Source: Candidatus Jettenia ecosi (lineage in GTDB: Bacteria > Planctomycetota > Brocadiia > Brocadiales > Brocadiaceae). Taken from it: DNA of 51,273 nucleotides. This document shows, piece after piece, positions 1 to 10,151 of the stretch. The position numbers and the translations under genes were made by a program. The notes beneath the pieces are model-generated. The model was given only the letters and a program-made list of their open reading frames with translations. It had not been told where the DNA came from and made no database searches. The stretch covers positions 1 to 51,273 of the forward strand of contig SULG01000017.1 of NCBI GenBank assembly GCA_005524015.1, in the 5' to 3' direction. Numbering within the stretch: position 1 is the stretch's first letter; the number at the start of each line of letters is the position of its first letter.

Positions 1-97
1 ATACCTCTACAGCCCATATATTACCCAAATTATCCCGAATGCCTCTTTATCACAAATCCCCTGTCAAACAAATTTTAAAATATCTTTCGCTGAATAG

Positions 98-901
98 TTA
101 CTTACAGACAAAGAAATTAACAAGTTAATTGAACATTTCAAGGACAAGTCAAAGAGAAAGGAGTTTTTCAAACTCTACAAGGAATTGGAGGCTCTCTATG
201 AAATTATCTCGCCCGATGCGTTTTTAAGACCATACTTAAAAGACTATAATTTCATCTCTGAAATATACGCTGTTGTGAGAAATGCCTTTACCAAAAAGGT
301 AAATATGGACAGGGAGTTTTTAAGAAAGACCAATCAATTGGTTAGAGAACATGTAGATATATACAAAGTACAGGGTGGTTTTGACATCTTTGAGATTGAC
401 GAGGATACCTTAAAGAAGATTAAAGAAAAGACCGGGAACGATAATGTCAGGGTTATCAACCTGATTAAGAGCATTGAGAAATATGTGGCGGAAAATTCAG
501 ATGATTTGTCTTTGATACCTCTTGTAGTAAGGGCGCAAGAGATACAAGAACGGTATGAGAATAGGCAGGAAGAAACCCGGAAAATTTTAGATGAGTTATC
601 TACTATTATGGAAAGTGAAGTCAAAAGGAAAAAGGAACAGCAGGCAAAGGGTTTTGATGGTCTGGCATCATTTATTTACACTGTCCTGGTAGATAAGAAA
701 ATGAAAAGCCCTAATTGTACTACAAGGAAGATTAGAAATACCTTTAAAGAATTTCCTCATTGGCAGGGAAGCGAACAGGAAGCAAGGGAATTAAGGACAG
801 CTTTATATGGTGTGTTAGGTTCAATTGAAGATGACATGGATAAAGTCGTGGGCTTTGTAGATTACCTATTTAATCTGCTGGAGAAGGCACAGAACATTTA
901 G
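98..901 (+). pseudogene. hsdR: C-terminal remnant of type I restriction enzyme R subunit (HsdR)
   Basis: The reading frame gives about 267 residues that resemble the helical C-terminal domain of type I restriction HsdR subunits (EcoR124_C-like), with phrases such as ALYEIISPDAFLRPYL. Full HsdR proteins are about 800-1100 residues, with an endonuclease domain and two helicase domains; none of these is present. The homologous-looking frame runs upstream of the TTG at 185 to a stop at 95-97, and the bases before it look unrelated. The gene is therefore probably truncated at about position 98 by deletion or rearrangement rather than starting there. No hsdS or hsdM is in the window. The assignment rests on remembered family resemblance; the truncation is read directly from the sequence. 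Confidence 0.7.
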
Positions 902-903
902 TT

Positions 904-1263
904 ATGGAAACAGTGTTGACTATGGAAAGATGGCAAGATAAAGCGGAGTTTAAAGAGCGGATTTTTTATTTTTCGAGGGAATTGGGAATTGACATAAAAC
1001 TTCTTTCCTTAAGACCTATGAAAAATAAATGGGCTTCTTGTTCTACAAACGGCAACCTGAACTTCAATACAGAACTTCTGGAATTGGACAAAGAAATAGG
1101 CGATTATGTAATTGTTCATGAACTTTTGCATTTTCGTGTTCCTAATCACGGTAAATTATGGAAAAGTTTAATGATGACGTATTTGGGAGATTATGAAAAA
1201 ACAGAACGAAAGCTGAAGACTTTACAAGGTAAATTCGATTTTCGGCAGTGTAATAAGCCGTAA
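904..1263 (+). CDS. YgjP/SprT-like zinc metallopeptidase, short form
   Basis: This 119-residue protein carries HELLH (about residues 77-81), the zinc-binding HExxH motif of gluzincins. It is followed by NHGKLW, the third-ligand region typical of YgjP-like (DUF45, M48-type) peptidases. The upstream WASCSTNGNLNFN segment matches the family's W-x-S-C-S-x-x-G pattern. The ATG lies two bases after the HsdR stop, so the pair were probably co-transcribed. Such small metallopeptidase genes commonly sit at the 3' end of type I restriction operons, where their role is unknown. It is shorter than the usual 160-240 residue members but looks intact. It may be a surviving orphan of the decayed locus. Confidence 0.75.
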   Translation: METVLTMERWQDKAEFKERIFYFSRELGIDIKLLSLRPMKNKWASCSTNGNLNFNTELLELDKEIGDYVIVHELLHFRVPNHGKLWKSLMMTYLGDYEKTERKLKTLQGKFDFRQCNKP

Positions 1264-1495
1264 CATTAACGGCTTGCCCTTAATTCCACTTTCCAGGATT
1301 ATTAAATAAGTAGTGTCTGAATGAAAACATTTAACAAGTAAAGATGACTTTAAGGTATGCTCACCTTGCACCGAGTCACAAGGTTAAAGCAGTTGATACG
1401 TTAGATAGTATCATGACAGAACAACCAAGTATACAAAAAGTATACAATTTGAGAGAGGCATCAAATGGCTAATATCCTGAAACCCTTGAAAATAC

Positions 1496-1573
1496 TGGTC
1501 GGGGTGGCGGGATTTGAACCCACGACCTCTTGAACCCCATTCAAGCGCGCTAGCCAAGCTGCGCTACACCCCG
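1496..1573 (-). tRNA. tRNA-Pro (anticodon GGG)
   Basis: On the minus strand the acceptor arms CGGGGTG and CACCCCG pair over 7 bp. The anticodon stem CTTGA/TCAAG closes the loop ATGGGGT with anticodon GGG, and a GTGGGTTCAAATCCC T-arm follows. The discriminator is A and a CCA end appears to be encoded (1496-1498). The flanking 1264-1495 shows no gene I can support. Confidence 0.95.
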
Positions 1574-1633
1574 ACTTACGCATATTATAGTATCTTTTTA
1601 TCTATTATCAACTTAAATCTCTTTTGAAATATT

Positions 1634-1662
1634 TTGACATCATCCTTATTTTTTACTATAAT
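1634..1662 (+). promoter_or_regulatory. Sigma-70-type promoter of ftsH
   Basis: A perfect TTGACA (1634-1639) and a perfect TATAAT (1657-1662) are separated by 17 bp. Transcription would start near 1669, about 60 bases before the ftsH start. It lies between the minus-strand tRNA-Pro gene and ftsH, so ftsH is the only target. Confidence 0.8.
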
Positions 1663-1728
1663 TTAATCTGTTTTTCTCGGAAAAAATTGCTAGTATTATA
1701 ATTATAGTTTACTTATCTCACTAAATAC

Positions 1729-3663
1729 ATGCTTAAAAAAAATAAGAACAAAACTAAAAAGACACCTTTTTCTATTGGATATATATTACTATTCCTTGCC
1801 GTTATGTATATCGTGCAGATGTTTTTATCCCCTAAGGCTGAGGAACTGTCTTATAGCCAATTCCGGTTATATCTGAAGAATGGTTATATATCCGATTGTT
1901 CCGTAGGAGCTAATCTTATCCGCGGCCATTATAAAAAATCATCTCCTGAAGAAACTGGTAAAGAACAGAAAATTGCATTTGCTACCGTACCAATACACGA
2001 CAAAGAGCTTGTCAACGAACTCGAATCACAAAAGGTTCGATTTAAAGGCACAGCCGAAAATAACTTTCTTAAAAATATCTTGATGTGGTGGGTGTTCCCC
2101 TTCGGTATTATGGCATTAGGCTGGTTTTTTCTCTTCAAAAAAGTTGGCGGGATGGGCTCACCTTTTATGTCTTTTGGAAAGGCAAAAATTAAATTATATT
2201 CGGACAATGGCTCGCAGAAGACTACTTTTATAGATGTTGCAGGATGTGACGAAGCAAAAGAAGAATTAAAAGAAATCATAGATTTTCTCTCTTTCCCTGA
2301 ACGATTTCAAAAGCTAGGGGGAAAAATTCCTAAAGGGGTACTTCTCATTGGTCCTCCGGGAACAGGAAAAACATTACTTGCCAGGGCCGTCGCCGGAGAA
2401 GCAGGAGTACCTTTTTTTTCGATTAGTGGATCAGACTTTGTCGAAATGTTTGTTGGAATGGGCGCAGCAAGGGTGCGGGACATGTTTGAACAAGCAAAAG
2501 AAAAAGCCCCGTGTATTGTCTTCATTGACGAAATCGATAGCGTTGGCCGGCAAAGGGGCACAGGATTAGGCGGCGGCCATGATGAGCGCGAACAAACTCT
2601 TAATCAACTCCTTGCAGAAATGGACGGTTTCAATTCACAAAAGGGAGTCATTATAATAGCAGCAACGAACCGACCTGACGTCCTGGATAGCGCATTGCTT
2701 CGTCCAGGTCGTTTTGACCGGCAAGTAACCGTTGATAGACCGGATCTTATTGGACGGGAGGCTATTTTGTCAGTCCATGCCAAGAATATAAAGCTGGCTT
2801 CCAATATTAGTTTAAAGGTTATCGCAAAACGCACGCCTGGCTTTTCCGGGGCAGATTTAGCCAACGTTATCAATGAAGCTGCACTGCTTGCAGCAAGGTA
2901 TAATAAGACTGACGTAGGCATGGAGGAATTAGAATCTTCCATCGACAGGGTGTTAGCTGGTCCGGAAAGAAAGAGCAGGATTATGAGCAGTGGTGAAAAA
3001 AGGACTGTTGCTATTCACGAGTCAGGACATACCCTGGTAGCGGCTTTGCTTCCCAATACAGACCCCGTACATAAGGTTTCTATTATCCCCAGAGGAACTG
3101 CAGCGCTTGGCTATACTATGCAACTGCCCATGGAAGACAAATATCTAACCAGCGAATCTGAGATACTTGACACTCTTTGTGTATTACTCGGCGGCCGCGC
3201 TGCTGAAGAACTCATATTACAGGAAATATCGACAGGCGCTCAAAATGATCTCGAAAAGGTCTCACAATTATCCCGAAGTTATGTATGTCGGTTTGGCATG
3301 AGCAAGATACTCGGACCCCAAACTTTCGGTAGACAATCGGGAAATATCTTTCTCGGACATGACCTTGTCCAGGAAAAGGAATATAGCGACAAAACCGCTG
3401 TAATTATCGATGAAGAGGTTACCAATATTATTATGAGAAGTTATGAAAAGGTAAAAAAACTCATCAATGATAACCGTGATAAACTAGAATTATTATCAAA
3501 AAAGCTAGAGGAAGAAGAGGTATTAGAGGGAGATCAGGTACTTGAATTGCTCAATATAGAAAGGAAACATCCAAAGACGCATAAAGAAACTGAGATTTCT
3601 TCCGTAGAACAGTCACAAAAAAGCTTGCAATACATAACCAAAGATATTGGACTGGGACTATAA
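1729..3663 (+). CDS. ftsH: ATP-dependent zinc metalloprotease FtsH
   Basis: FtsH is a membrane-anchored hexameric AAA+ protease that degrades misfolded membrane proteins and short-lived regulators. The 644-residue product has membrane segments at about 15-33 and 113-136 around an extracytoplasmic domain. The AAA module follows, with Walker A GPPGTGKT at 208-215, a Walker B ending FIDEID and an arginine-finger region (RPGRFDR). The peptidase domain has the zinc motif HESGH at 430-434. Length and layout are normal for the family. The ATG at 1729 has no clear ribosome binding site, but it gives the expected N-terminus. The gene stands alone behind a consensus promoter and converges on yebC. Confidence 0.97.
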   Translation: MLKKNKNKTKKTPFSIGYILLFLAVMYIVQMFLSPKAEELSYSQFRLYLKNGYISDCSVGANLIRGHYKKSSPEETGKEQKIAFATVPIHDKELVNELESQKVRFKGTAENNFLKNILMWWVFPFGIMALGWFFLFKKVGGMGSPFMSFGKAKIKLYSDNGSQKTTFIDVAGCDEAKEELKEIIDFLSFPERFQKLGGKIPKGVLLIGPPGTGKTLLARAVAGEAGVPFFSISGSDFVEMFVGMGAARVRDMFEQAKEKAPCIVFIDEIDSVGRQRGTGLGGGHDEREQTLNQLLAEMDGFNSQKGVIIIAATNRPDVLDSALLRPGRFDRQVTVDRPDLIGREAILSVHAKNIKLASNISLKVIAKRTPGFSGADLANVINEAALLAARYNKTDVGMEELESSIDRVLAGPERKSRIMSSGEKRTVAIHESGHTLVAALLPNTDPVHKVSIIPRGTAALGYTMQLPMEDKYLTSESEILDTLCVLLGGRAAEELILQEISTGAQNDLEKVSQLSRSYVCRFGMSKILGPQTFGRQSGNIFLGHDLVQEKEYSDKTAVIIDEEVTNIIMRSYEKVKKLINDNRDKLELLSKKLEEEEVLEGDQVLELLNIERKHPKTHKETEISSVEQSQKSLQYITKDIGLGL

Positions 3664-3763
3664 ATAATACTATGCAGGATTACCGGAAGGCTATCCTTAT
3701 CTCAGCTCATGCATCACAAGGAACAAGTTTTATCAGTTAAATAAAAGAGTATGCTATTACCAT

Positions 3764-4522
3764 TTACTTCGAAGATTGCATTTCTGCAAGAAGGCTTTGT
3801 GGAAGATTAAAATTAGAATATACGTTTTGCACATCATCATGTTCTTCAAGCGCCTCCATAAGTCCCAATACTTTGCGGCCTGCAGTTTCATCTAAATCAA
3901 CGCTATTTTTAGGTATCCAGCTGAGTTCCGCGGTTTGGACTGTTATGTTTTTATTTTCAATTGCATCCTTAATGTTGTACAAGTCTGCTTGTGAACAGAT
4001 TACCTGAAAGGCGTCACCTACCTTTTGCAGATCCTCTGCACCTGCTTCCAAAGTCAGCATCATCAAGTCATCTTCATTGAGGGTATCACTATTTATTATA
4101 ATAAGCCCCTTCTTTTCGAACATCCAGGAGACGCAACCTGATTCTCCCATATTTCCACCAAATCGTTCAAATATTTTTCTTATTTCAGGTGGGGTTCTAT
4201 TTTTATTATCAGTCACAATCTCCACCATTAATGCAACACCGCCCGGACCATATCCCTCGTACATGCATTCAAATAACTCGGTGTCTGCGCTCCCCTCTCC
4301 TGTCCCTTTTTGAATAGCACGTTCAATATTATCTTTCGGCATATTAACAGCTCGTGCTTTACTTATAGCAAGTTGTAACCTTGGATTCATCTCTGGATTT
4401 CCCCCGCCCCTTCTGGCAGCTACGGTAATCATACGAGCTATTTTAGAAAACGCTTTGCCCTTTTTAGCGTCAGTAGCGCCCTTTTTATGCTTTATACTTG
4501 CCCAATGTGAATGTCCGGCCAA
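3764..4522 (-). CDS. yebC: YebC/PmpR-family protein (TACO1-like)
   Basis: The 252-residue product starts with the diagnostic MAGHSHWASIKHKKGATDAKKGKAF pattern, here beginning MAGHSHWASIKHKKG. It has the three-domain length of the YebC/TACO1 family. Members are described as DNA-binding regulators or, for some, as factors that relieve ribosome stalling; the sequence does not decide between them. The gene lies 38 bp downstream of the TPR lipoprotein gene and is the last gene of the nusA-infB-hisG directon, which fits a translation-related role. The ftsH gene converges on it. Confidence 0.95.
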   Translation of the reverse strand: MAGHSHWASIKHKKGATDAKKGKAFSKIARMITVAARRGGGNPEMNPRLQLAISKARAVNMPKDNIERAIQKGTGEGSADTELFECMYEGYGPGGVALMVEIVTDNKNRTPPEIRKIFERFGGNMGESGCVSWMFEKKGLIIINSDTLNEDDLMMLTLEAGAEDLQKVGDAFQVICSQADLYNIKDAIENKNITVQTAELSWIPKNSVDLDETAGRKVLGLMEALEEHDDVQNVYSNFNLPQSLLAEMQSSK

Positions 4523-4560
4523 ATTTCTTTCTCTCTTCCAAAATTATTTTAATACATTGA

Positions 4561-6120
4561 TTACGGTTGATTACTATTTTCAACCTCTCTGTGATTTACC
4601 GTAAGTTTTAAAGTCGTTTCTTCCAGAGAAATTAATCTTCTTATTTTTTCTAATTTTGCTGTTATATTCTTTAATTTCGTCTCATGGTTAAATATCTCTT
4701 TATAGAGGATCTTTGCTTTCTCAAAAGCCTTTATAGCTTCATCCCAATACCCAAGACTATAATAGACATCTCCCATATGCTCATAAATATCAGGTTCTTC
4801 CGCAAATTGAACAGCTTCCCGTAACTTTTCAAGCGCCATAACAAGATAATTATCTTTTCTTTCCTTCTGCGCCTTTTTATAGTATGCCCAACCTAAACTA
4901 TCAAGATATGCCCCATTTTTAGGTTGTACTTTTAATGCCCTGCTAATAAGTAGTATGGCTTCGTCTAAATTTTTATTATTTTCAACAAATAAATAACCAA
5001 GAAAATTATTTGCCTCATGGAACTCAGGATCAAGTTTTACCGTCATATATAACTCCTCTTCTACCCTGTCAAATTCCTGACTCTCATAATAAAGATTTGC
5101 TAACAAGAAATGGGCATCCCTGTTTGTTTCTTTATCCAAAGGAATCAATTTCATATTCTCAATAACGGCAATTGCCTTACCAATCCTATGTTGATTCCTA
5201 TAAATTTGACTTAATAAAAAATATTCCTTTGGATTTTTACTGCCAGCATCTACATTTTTTCTCAAAATTTCTCGGGTTTTTTCAATTTCTTCGTTTCTTT
5301 TGGATTCATCATGTATTTTTCTGTATATATCAGACAACGCAAAATGCATAATCCAGTTGTCTGGTTCTTTTTCTAAAAAAGCTTTTCCCTCATTTATGGC
5401 ATGAGAGTAATCGTTGAGTGCATCGTAACAAAGGGTAAGATAGAAGTGTGCAAAATTTAAGTTCGGATCAGCCTTTTTCACAAGAAGGAAGTACTCCAGG
5501 GCATTTTTGATATCATTTTTTTCAAAATATCTTCGGCCAATCTCATAATATATCTTTGCAGGCTCATTAACAAGCTTCATATCGAGCATACTTTTGTAAC
5601 ACTCCGCGCCTTTTTCCATCATCCCTTCCTGCATGTAAAGATTGGCAAGTCTGTACAAAGTATCAGCCAAAAATACATGGTCTAACTTTGTTATTTTGCA
5701 TCGGCGCGCATTCTCGTATTCCGTAATAGCATCTTGATATTTTCCCCCAATCTCATAGAGCGTAGCCAACGTATAATGCACATTGAATTCATGAGGTTTC
5801 ATTTCAGCTAATTTTTTAATGAAGTTAACTGCCTTTTCATTCTTACCCGATTGAAAATAGCAGGTCGCTAAGTGACGTAGTATTTTTTCAGAAGAATTAT
5901 CTAACTGCAGCGCTTTTTCAAAATAACGAGCTGCGTCTTCCCAATTTTTCTCTAACATATAAAAGTAGCCGGTACAGAAATAAGAGTATGTTTTTTCCTG
6001 AACGTCTAAAGGTTGAGCGCCTTGCCTGGCAGTAATACTATTACATCCTAAAAGACCAATACATAAGAACGCTATCATACCCAAGACAACATTACCTGGG
6101 TTGGGGAAAAAACATCTCAT
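4561..6120 (-). CDS. TPR-repeat lipoprotein
   Basis: The 519-residue product has an N-terminal hydrophobic stretch ending in a lipobox (IGLLGC, lipidated Cys at about 26). It is therefore probably an exported lipoprotein. The rest is a nearly continuous array of tetratricopeptide repeats from about residue 45 to 480; typical units contain AARYFEKALQLD or EAIKAFEKAKILY. TPR solenoids act as protein-interaction scaffolds, so the partner cannot be named. The gene lies 43 bp downstream of hisG on the same strand. Anammox planctomycetes carry many such proteins, but no specific function is evident here. Confidence 0.85.
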   Translation of the reverse strand: MRCFFPNPGNVVLGMIAFLCIGLLGCNSITARQGAQPLDVQEKTYSYFCTGYFYMLEKNWEDAARYFEKALQLDNSSEKILRHLATCYFQSGKNEKAVNFIKKLAEMKPHEFNVHYTLATLYEIGGKYQDAITEYENARRCKITKLDHVFLADTLYRLANLYMQEGMMEKGAECYKSMLDMKLVNEPAKIYYEIGRRYFEKNDIKNALEYFLLVKKADPNLNFAHFYLTLCYDALNDYSHAINEGKAFLEKEPDNWIMHFALSDIYRKIHDESKRNEEIEKTREILRKNVDAGSKNPKEYFLLSQIYRNQHRIGKAIAVIENMKLIPLDKETNRDAHFLLANLYYESQEFDRVEEELYMTVKLDPEFHEANNFLGYLFVENNKNLDEAILLISRALKVQPKNGAYLDSLGWAYYKKAQKERKDNYLVMALEKLREAVQFAEEPDIYEHMGDVYYSLGYWDEAIKAFEKAKILYKEIFNHETKLKNITAKLEKIRRLISLEETTLKLTVNHREVENSNQP

Positions 6121-6163
6121 ACTTCTTTCTATGCTTTACCATATCGTAGTAATTCATCTCTTC

Positions 6164-7036
6164 TTAAAGAATAACTTTATTTAAGGGATATTCAATAATC
6201 CCCTCAGCTCCTGCCCTTTTTAATTCAGGGGTTATCTTTCTTGCTATTGTTTCATCCAGCACAGTTTCAATTGCATAACCAGCTCCCTCAGCTAATGATG
6301 AAATCGTTGGTTTCCTTAGCGCAGGTAATTTTTTTAATACCTGATCTAAAGCGCCGTTTGGCACATTCATTTTCAACCCAACCTTTTCACGGGCAATGAT
6401 AGCTCCCTCAAAGAGCATTGCAAGGTTTTCTATCTTCGTACGCTTCCATTCATCCTCCCATGCATTATGATTTACAATAAGGAGTGTTGATGATTCCATA
6501 ATAGTTTCCACAATACGAAGTTTATTTGCCCGTAAACTGTTACCTGTTTCGGTGAGTTCTACAATTGCATCAACTAAATCAGGGGCTTTTGCCTCTGTAG
6601 CGCCATGAGAAAATTCAATATCAGCAACAATTCCCCGTTCAGCCAGATATCGACGTGTTACATTTACCAATTCAGTTGCAATCTTTTTCCCCTGCAGATC
6701 ATTTACGGTATGTATTGCTGAAGTTTCAGGAACTGCCAAAACCCATTTAACTTTTGTCAACTGTTGTTTTGCATATATCAGGCTTACAACAACTCTGACA
6801 TCAGATTCAGCCTCTTTTACCCAATCTGCGCCAGTTAAGCCAGCATCTATAATGCCTTTTTCAATATACCTTGACATATCCTGCGGTCTTATCAATCTTA
6901 CAGAAATTTCGTCATCATCAATCGTAGGATAATAGGACCGTGAATTCACAATGACCGTATAACCTGCCTTTTTCATCATATCAATAGTTGCTTCCTGAAG
7001 ACTGCCCTTAGGCAAGCCTAAACATAATTTTTTCAT
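6164..7036 (-). CDS. hisG: ATP phosphoribosyltransferase, long form
   Basis: HisG joins ATP and PRPP in the first step of histidine synthesis. The 290-residue length is that of the long, HisZ-independent form with a C-terminal regulatory domain (roughly residues 215-285) that binds histidine. The N-terminus (KLCLGLPKGSLQEATI) and the segment GLTGADWV are typical of the periplasmic-binding-protein-like catalytic fold. The start codon overlaps the rbfA stop by four bases (ATGA, 7033-7036), which implies translational coupling. No other his gene is in the window, so this histidine gene is embedded in a translation operon. Confidence 0.95.
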   Translation of the reverse strand: MKKLCLGLPKGSLQEATIDMMKKAGYTVIVNSRSYYPTIDDDEISVRLIRPQDMSRYIEKGIIDAGLTGADWVKEAESDVRVVVSLIYAKQQLTKVKWVLAVPETSAIHTVNDLQGKKIATELVNVTRRYLAERGIVADIEFSHGATEAKAPDLVDAIVELTETGNSLRANKLRIVETIMESSTLLIVNHNAWEDEWKRTKIENLAMLFEGAIIAREKVGLKMNVPNGALDQVLKKLPALRKPTISSLAEGAGYAIETVLDETIARKITPELKRAGAEGIIEYPLNKVIL

Positions 7037-7410
7037 TCTTCCTGCTCACCCTTTACCGTTATATCACTTCCCTTAACGGCTTCATCAATAAGTTTTGAAA
7101 TATGTATACTCTTTTTAATCGATTCATCCAAAAAAAATGACAAAACAGGTGTATATCGCGTTTGCAAATGCGCGCCAACTTCAGCCTGGATAAATCCTTT
7201 AGCATGTTCTAATGCCCTGATGGTTTTCCTCTGCGTTGGTTCATCACCTAATATAGAAATATATACTTTTGCCCTTTTCAAATCGGGTGTTATTTCCACC
7301 TTTGTTACGGTAATAAAACTTATCCGGGGGTCTTTCAATTTATAGAGGATGGCTTTGCTTACCTCTTGCTTGAGGACCTCAGATAATCTCGCAATTCTTC
7401 TTGAAGACAT
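7033..7410 (-). CDS. rbfA: 30S ribosome-binding factor A
   Basis: RbfA is a KH-fold factor that binds the 30S subunit and assists maturation of the 16S rRNA 5' end. The 125-residue product has the usual features: SSRRIARLSEVLKQEVS near the start, KDPRISFITVTKVEITPDLKRAKVYIS in the middle, and a final region with PVLSFFLDESI. Its position after infB and DUF503 is the conserved order in many bacteria. It overlaps hisG by 4 bp. About 85 bp separates it from the upstream DUF503 gene, with no obvious terminator. Confidence 0.96.
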   Translation of the reverse strand: MSSRRIARLSEVLKQEVSKAILYKLKDPRISFITVTKVEITPDLKRAKVYISILGDEPTQRKTIRALEHAKGFIQAEVGAHLQTRYTPVLSFFLDESIKKSIHISKLIDEAVKGSDITVKGEQEE

Positions 7411-7494
7411 AGTACGTTCCCTCTTCTTTTTATGAAGAAAAAAATAAATATCATAATAAGGGACTTAAAATTTATATGCTTAATGCTGAATAAG

Positions 7495-7806
7495 TTAAAC
7501 AAATTCAAGTTTATAATCAACAAGCTCTACAGAGTTTGCACACCTGATCAGGTTAATCAAATTCGACAAGACGCTATTCATATATCGATTGTCGTTTCCT
7601 ACCATTGCAATTCCTATTTGAGAATATTGACAGTGGTCTAAAGATCCTGTTTCTGCAATAGATACATTAAAATTATTTTTAATACGATCTTTCAGGCTTT
7701 TAATAATACGACGCTTATCTTTTAAAGTATTTGCGCTCCTGATTACCAACCGAATATTTACAACACCGATTACCGTATCGTTAGATTTATAAAACTCAAG
7801 ATTCAT
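7495..7806 (-). CDS. ylxP: DUF503 (YlxP-like) protein
   Basis: The 103-residue protein fits the DUF503/YlxP family (about 90-100 residues): GVVNIRLVIRSANTLKDKRRIIKSL near the start, then NFNVSIAETG and a QIGIAMVGND segment. The family has a ferredoxin-like fold and no firmly assigned biochemical role. Its recurring place between infB and rbfA, seen here too, ties it to translation or ribosome assembly. It lies 75 bp downstream of infB. Confidence 0.9.
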   Translation of the reverse strand: MNLEFYKSNDTVIGVVNIRLVIRSANTLKDKRRIIKSLKDRIKNNFNVSIAETGSLDHCQYSQIGIAMVGNDNRYMNSVLSNLINLIRCANSVELVDYKLEFV

Positions 7807-7881
7807 ACCATAGTAAACTGCGATTAAAGTATCAAAAAATATTTCTTTTAGACCATTACAGAATACTATTTAATTCAATTA

Positions 7882-10110
7882 CTATCCCGTTAAGGTACGG
7901 GCAATCTTTTGCACTTCGTATGCTTCTACAATATCGCCGACTTTGATATCATCATAATTTGCAATCTTTATTCCGCATTCGTGACCCGCTCTAACTTCTC
8001 TCACATCGTCTTTAACTATCTTTAGAGATTCTAACTTTCCATCATAAATAATAATACTATCACGAATCAAGCGAACAGAAGCGTTTCTGGTAATTTTACC
8101 AGATTTCACATAACAACCAGCAACATTGCCAATCTTCGAGATATTGTAAACAAGTCGTATTTCAACTTGCCCAAGAACAACCTCTTTAGTTTCTGGTTCT
8201 AACATACCTTCCATTGCGGCCTTTATTTCGTTCGTAGCATCATAGATAATTTTGTAAAGTCTGACCTCAACTCCTTTTTCTTCTGCTAATATACGAGCCT
8301 TATCTTCAGTTGTCACATAGAAACCAATCACAAATGCATCCGATGCATCCGCAAGAAGCACATCTGATTCCGTAATCCCCCCTACACCACAGTGTAAAAT
8401 TTTCACTTTAATTTCTGGGGTTGAGAGCCCTTCTAAAGCCTTTTTCAACACTTCAACGGAACCTTTATAGTCTGCCTTTAGTATCACTTTAATCTCTTTT
8501 ACCTTTCCTTCGGCAATTCTGGAGTAAAGGCTATCCAAGGTAACATGCTGAAATTTCATTAAAGAGGTCTCTCGTTCCTTCTTTTGCCTCTCCTGAGCGA
8601 TTTCCCTTGCCTTCTGTATATCGCTGACTACGAAGAATTTATCTCCAGCTTCGGGAACCTCAGAAAAATCTGAAACAGATACAGGAACCGCCGGGCCAGC
8701 CTCTTTGAGCTCAACACCTCTTTCATTTGTCATGAGACGAGCCCTGCCAAATGTTTTACCACAGAGAATTATATCTCCCTGATGCAGGGTGCCGTCCTGT
8801 ATCAGGACACTGGCAACAACACCCCGTCCCTCACTCAAATGCGCCTCTAATACCACACCGCGCGCAGGATTTTTAGGGTTTGCTTTTAATTCAAGAATTT
8901 CGGATTCTAATAGAAGCCTTTCGAGAAGGGTATCAATTCCTTTTTTTGTTATAGCAGAAGTTTCAACAAATTGAGTTTTTCCACCCCATTCTTCGGGGAT
9001 TAAATCCAGCCCTGCAAGCTGCTGTTTGACTCTCATAGGATTGGCGCCTGGTTTATCAATTTTGTTCACCGCTACAACAATCGGCACATTAGCAGCCTTG
9101 GCATGGTTTAACGCCTCCTCTGTTTGAGGCATCACTCCGTCATCAGCTGCCACAACAAGCACCGCCACATCAGTAATATTCGCTCCTCTTGCCCGCATTG
9201 CGGTAAAGGCCTCATGACCCGGAGTATCCAGAAACACCACATGCTTCCCGTTCATTTCTACTTTATATGCTCCTATATGTTGCGTAATACCGCCTATTTC
9301 TCCGGCAGCTACATCTGTTTGCCGGATACTGTCGAGAAGCGATGTCTTCCCGTGGTCAACGTGCCCTAAAAAAGTCACAATTGGCGCACGATATATCATA
9401 TCCTCTACTTTTGTGGATACATGCTCAGCTATAAAATTATGTTCCTCAACAACCTCCCGTTTTCTAATCTCAATTTCGATTCCATACTCGATGCCTAACA
9501 AGCGAACAATATCTTCTTTTAAGATTTGGTTAATTGTTACACGAATATTATGCTCAAGAAGTAGTTTTGTTATAATTTCGTTTGCGCGTATCCCCAATTT
9601 GGAGGAAAGGTCTTTTACCGTTATTGGTGATTCCATAATAACCTTTGTTTCTTTCTCCTTAATTATCGGTTTTTTTACTTCTGCAGCTTCCTCTAAACGT
9701 TCTCTCCTTTTAGGGGATATACTACCCGACGGATGCTTCTTTTTCCAATATGATTTTACGGGTGTTACCCTTACAACCTGTTTTTGCGCAGGAGCACTTC
9801 CCCTGTGAACGGTAACAACTTTGTTTGGTTGAACAACTTTAACAACATTACCTGTCTGTGGCGCTGTCTTGACTTCTTTCTTTTGTTCAACAATTGGTGG
9901 CGGCGCCGTTTCTTTTACTTTAGGCTCTTCTGCAGGAGTTACCTTTGTGCTTGGCTGGAACAGTTGCCGTATCATTTCTGCTTGCTCAGGCACCAGCGTA
10001 TTTGCATGGTGAGTAATATGAGTGAGCCCTCTCTCATGGCACTTATCAATCAACAGGCTACTCTTTACTCCTAGTTCTTTTGCAAGTGAACTGATCCGAA
10101 TTTTTTCCAT
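7882..10110 (-). CDS. infB: Translation initiation factor IF-2
   Basis: IF-2 is the GTPase that delivers initiator tRNA to the 30S subunit and promotes subunit joining. The 742-residue protein has an N-terminal IF2-N motif ([14 protein letters not shown]), a Pro/Lys-rich linker to about residue 160 and a second IF2-N motif. The G domain begins near residue 245, with [16 protein letters not shown] and NKIDKPGA. The later domains end in the C2 fold that holds initiator tRNA ([18 protein letters not shown]). The length is normal. It lies 41 bp downstream of nusA, the canonical pairing. Confidence 0.98.
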   Translation of the reverse strand: MEKIRISSLAKELGVKSSLLIDKCHERGLTHITHHANTLVPEQAEMIRQLFQPSTKVTPAEEPKVKETAPPPIVEQKKEVKTAPQTGNVVKVVQPNKVVTVHRGSAPAQKQVVRVTPVKSYWKKKHPSGSISPKRRERLEEAAEVKKPIIKEKETKVIMESPITVKDLSSKLGIRANEIITKLLLEHNIRVTINQILKEDIVRLLGIEYGIEIEIRKREVVEEHNFIAEHVSTKVEDMIYRAPIVTFLGHVDHGKTSLLDSIRQTDVAAGEIGGITQHIGAYKVEMNGKHVVFLDTPGHEAFTAMRARGANITDVAVLVVAADDGVMPQTEEALNHAKAANVPIVVAVNKIDKPGANPMRVKQQLAGLDLIPEEWGGKTQFVETSAITKKGIDTLLERLLLESEILELKANPKNPARGVVLEAHLSEGRGVVASVLIQDGTLHQGDIILCGKTFGRARLMTNERGVELKEAGPAVPVSVSDFSEVPEAGDKFFVVSDIQKAREIAQERQKKERETSLMKFQHVTLDSLYSRIAEGKVKEIKVILKADYKGSVEVLKKALEGLSTPEIKVKILHCGVGGITESDVLLADASDAFVIGFYVTTEDKARILAEEKGVEVRLYKIIYDATNEIKAAMEGMLEPETKEVVLGQVEIRLVYNISKIGNVAGCYVKSGKITRNASVRLIRDSIIIYDGKLESLKIVKDDVREVRAGHECGIKIANYDDIKVGDIVEAYEVQKIARTLTG

Positions 10111-10151
10111 CTAAACTCCTAAAATATAACGTAATTTTCTAATATATAGAA

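Noticed and set aside
334-624. Minus-strand open frame inside the HsdR remnant, and similar long shadow frames inside infB, purL, ftsH and the GGDEF-EAL gene
   Set aside because: They lie opposite or out of frame with clearly conserved genes, have no binding site and show no recognisable domain.
1465-1515. Short plus-strand frame starting MANILKPLK and reading into the tRNA-Pro gene with the phrase GVAGFEP
   Set aside because: It is a translation of the antisense of a tRNA gene; such frames are common annotation artefacts.
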